Positions 63,943-64,000 of a DNA stretch of 64,000 bases are shown piece after piece. Each line of letters opens with the position of its first letter. The stretch's first letter is position 1. The DNA comes from Paludisphaera soli (GTDB taxonomy: Bacteria; Planctomycetota; Planctomycetia; Isosphaerales; Isosphaeraceae), in contig NZ_JAALJI010000024.1 of assembly GCF_011064595.1 (NCBI RefSeq), forward strand, positions 1 through 64,000, written 5' to 3'. The notes under the pieces were generated by a model. That model was given only the letters and a program-made list of their open reading frames with translations. It had not been told where the DNA came from and ran no database searches. The translations under genes and the position numbers were made by a program.

Positions 63943-64000
63943 CGGACGCCGAACCGATGGGGCCTGGACGCCATCGCGAGAGGGTTGCAGATATCGCCCG

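Noticed and set aside
1-64000. CRISPR array.
   Set aside because: No set of identical 24-40-bp repeats with similar-sized unique spacers was found; the 42/45-bp array at 3134 is degenerate and shares spacing, not repeat identity.

Overview
The window looks like the chromosome of a planctomycete of the Isosphaeraceae type (Paludisphaera, Singulisphaera or Isosphaera-like). The grounds are very high GC with strong G/C third positions, two DUF1559 prepilin-like genes each paired with a small lipoprotein, an ECF sigma factor near a large TPR-bearing Ser/Thr kinase, exported giants starting with an LE-x-R type N-terminal motif, a PEP-CTERM protein, and a DUF1580 gene in a mobile element. Species is not claimed.

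Layout. (1) 1-13.7 kb is accessory. It holds a hypothetical gene pair (a 314-aa 'HLKRI' protein and a terminase-small-subunit-like protein), a PEP-CTERM gene, a Calx-beta/DFG-repeat surface protein, a second terminase-like gene and a five-gene overlapping Type I restriction-modification operon (hsdR-hsdS-small ORF-PD-(D/E)XK nuclease-hsdM). It ends at a 47-nt 3' fragment of a tRNA-Lys(CTT) gene, which reads as an attachment-site scar. (2) 14.3-56.1 kb is mostly ordinary chromosome: PEP carboxylase, a Ski2-like helicase, ECF sigma/RTX protein/kinase, a fluoride riboswitch with a crcB-DUF190x2-EamA operon, an M15 peptidase, DUF1559 loci, agmatine deiminase and N-carbamoylputrescine amidase (putrescine synthesis), RidA-SDR-SIS genes, Tag glycosylase, an M6-type protease, and several glycosidase-like and surface proteins. 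An IS66-family element with an 8-bp target duplication and a passenger gene has split a DUF5060/GH5-like gene at 31.0-33.2 kb. (3) From 56.24 kb a tRNA-Ala(CGC) gene is followed directly by a tyrosine integrase, an HTH protein, DUF1580, two small genes and a family-A DNA polymerase. This is an integrated element, and several of its genes carry single-base frameshifts or in-frame TAG codons. It also holds a second, inverted copy of the HLKRI/terminase-like pair.

The most unusual signal is noncoding. Upstream of the terminase-like genes at 3414 and 62515 lies the same spaced array, GNAACTC - 42 bp - GGAACTAGG - 45 bp - GCAACTAGG. Base spacing is conserved exactly between the two loci, 59 kb apart and inverted. 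A 58-bp leader before each partner gene is also conserved (47/58 identical). No large terminase, portal or capsid gene is present, so these look like orphan TerS-like DNA-binding proteins with their own site arrays.
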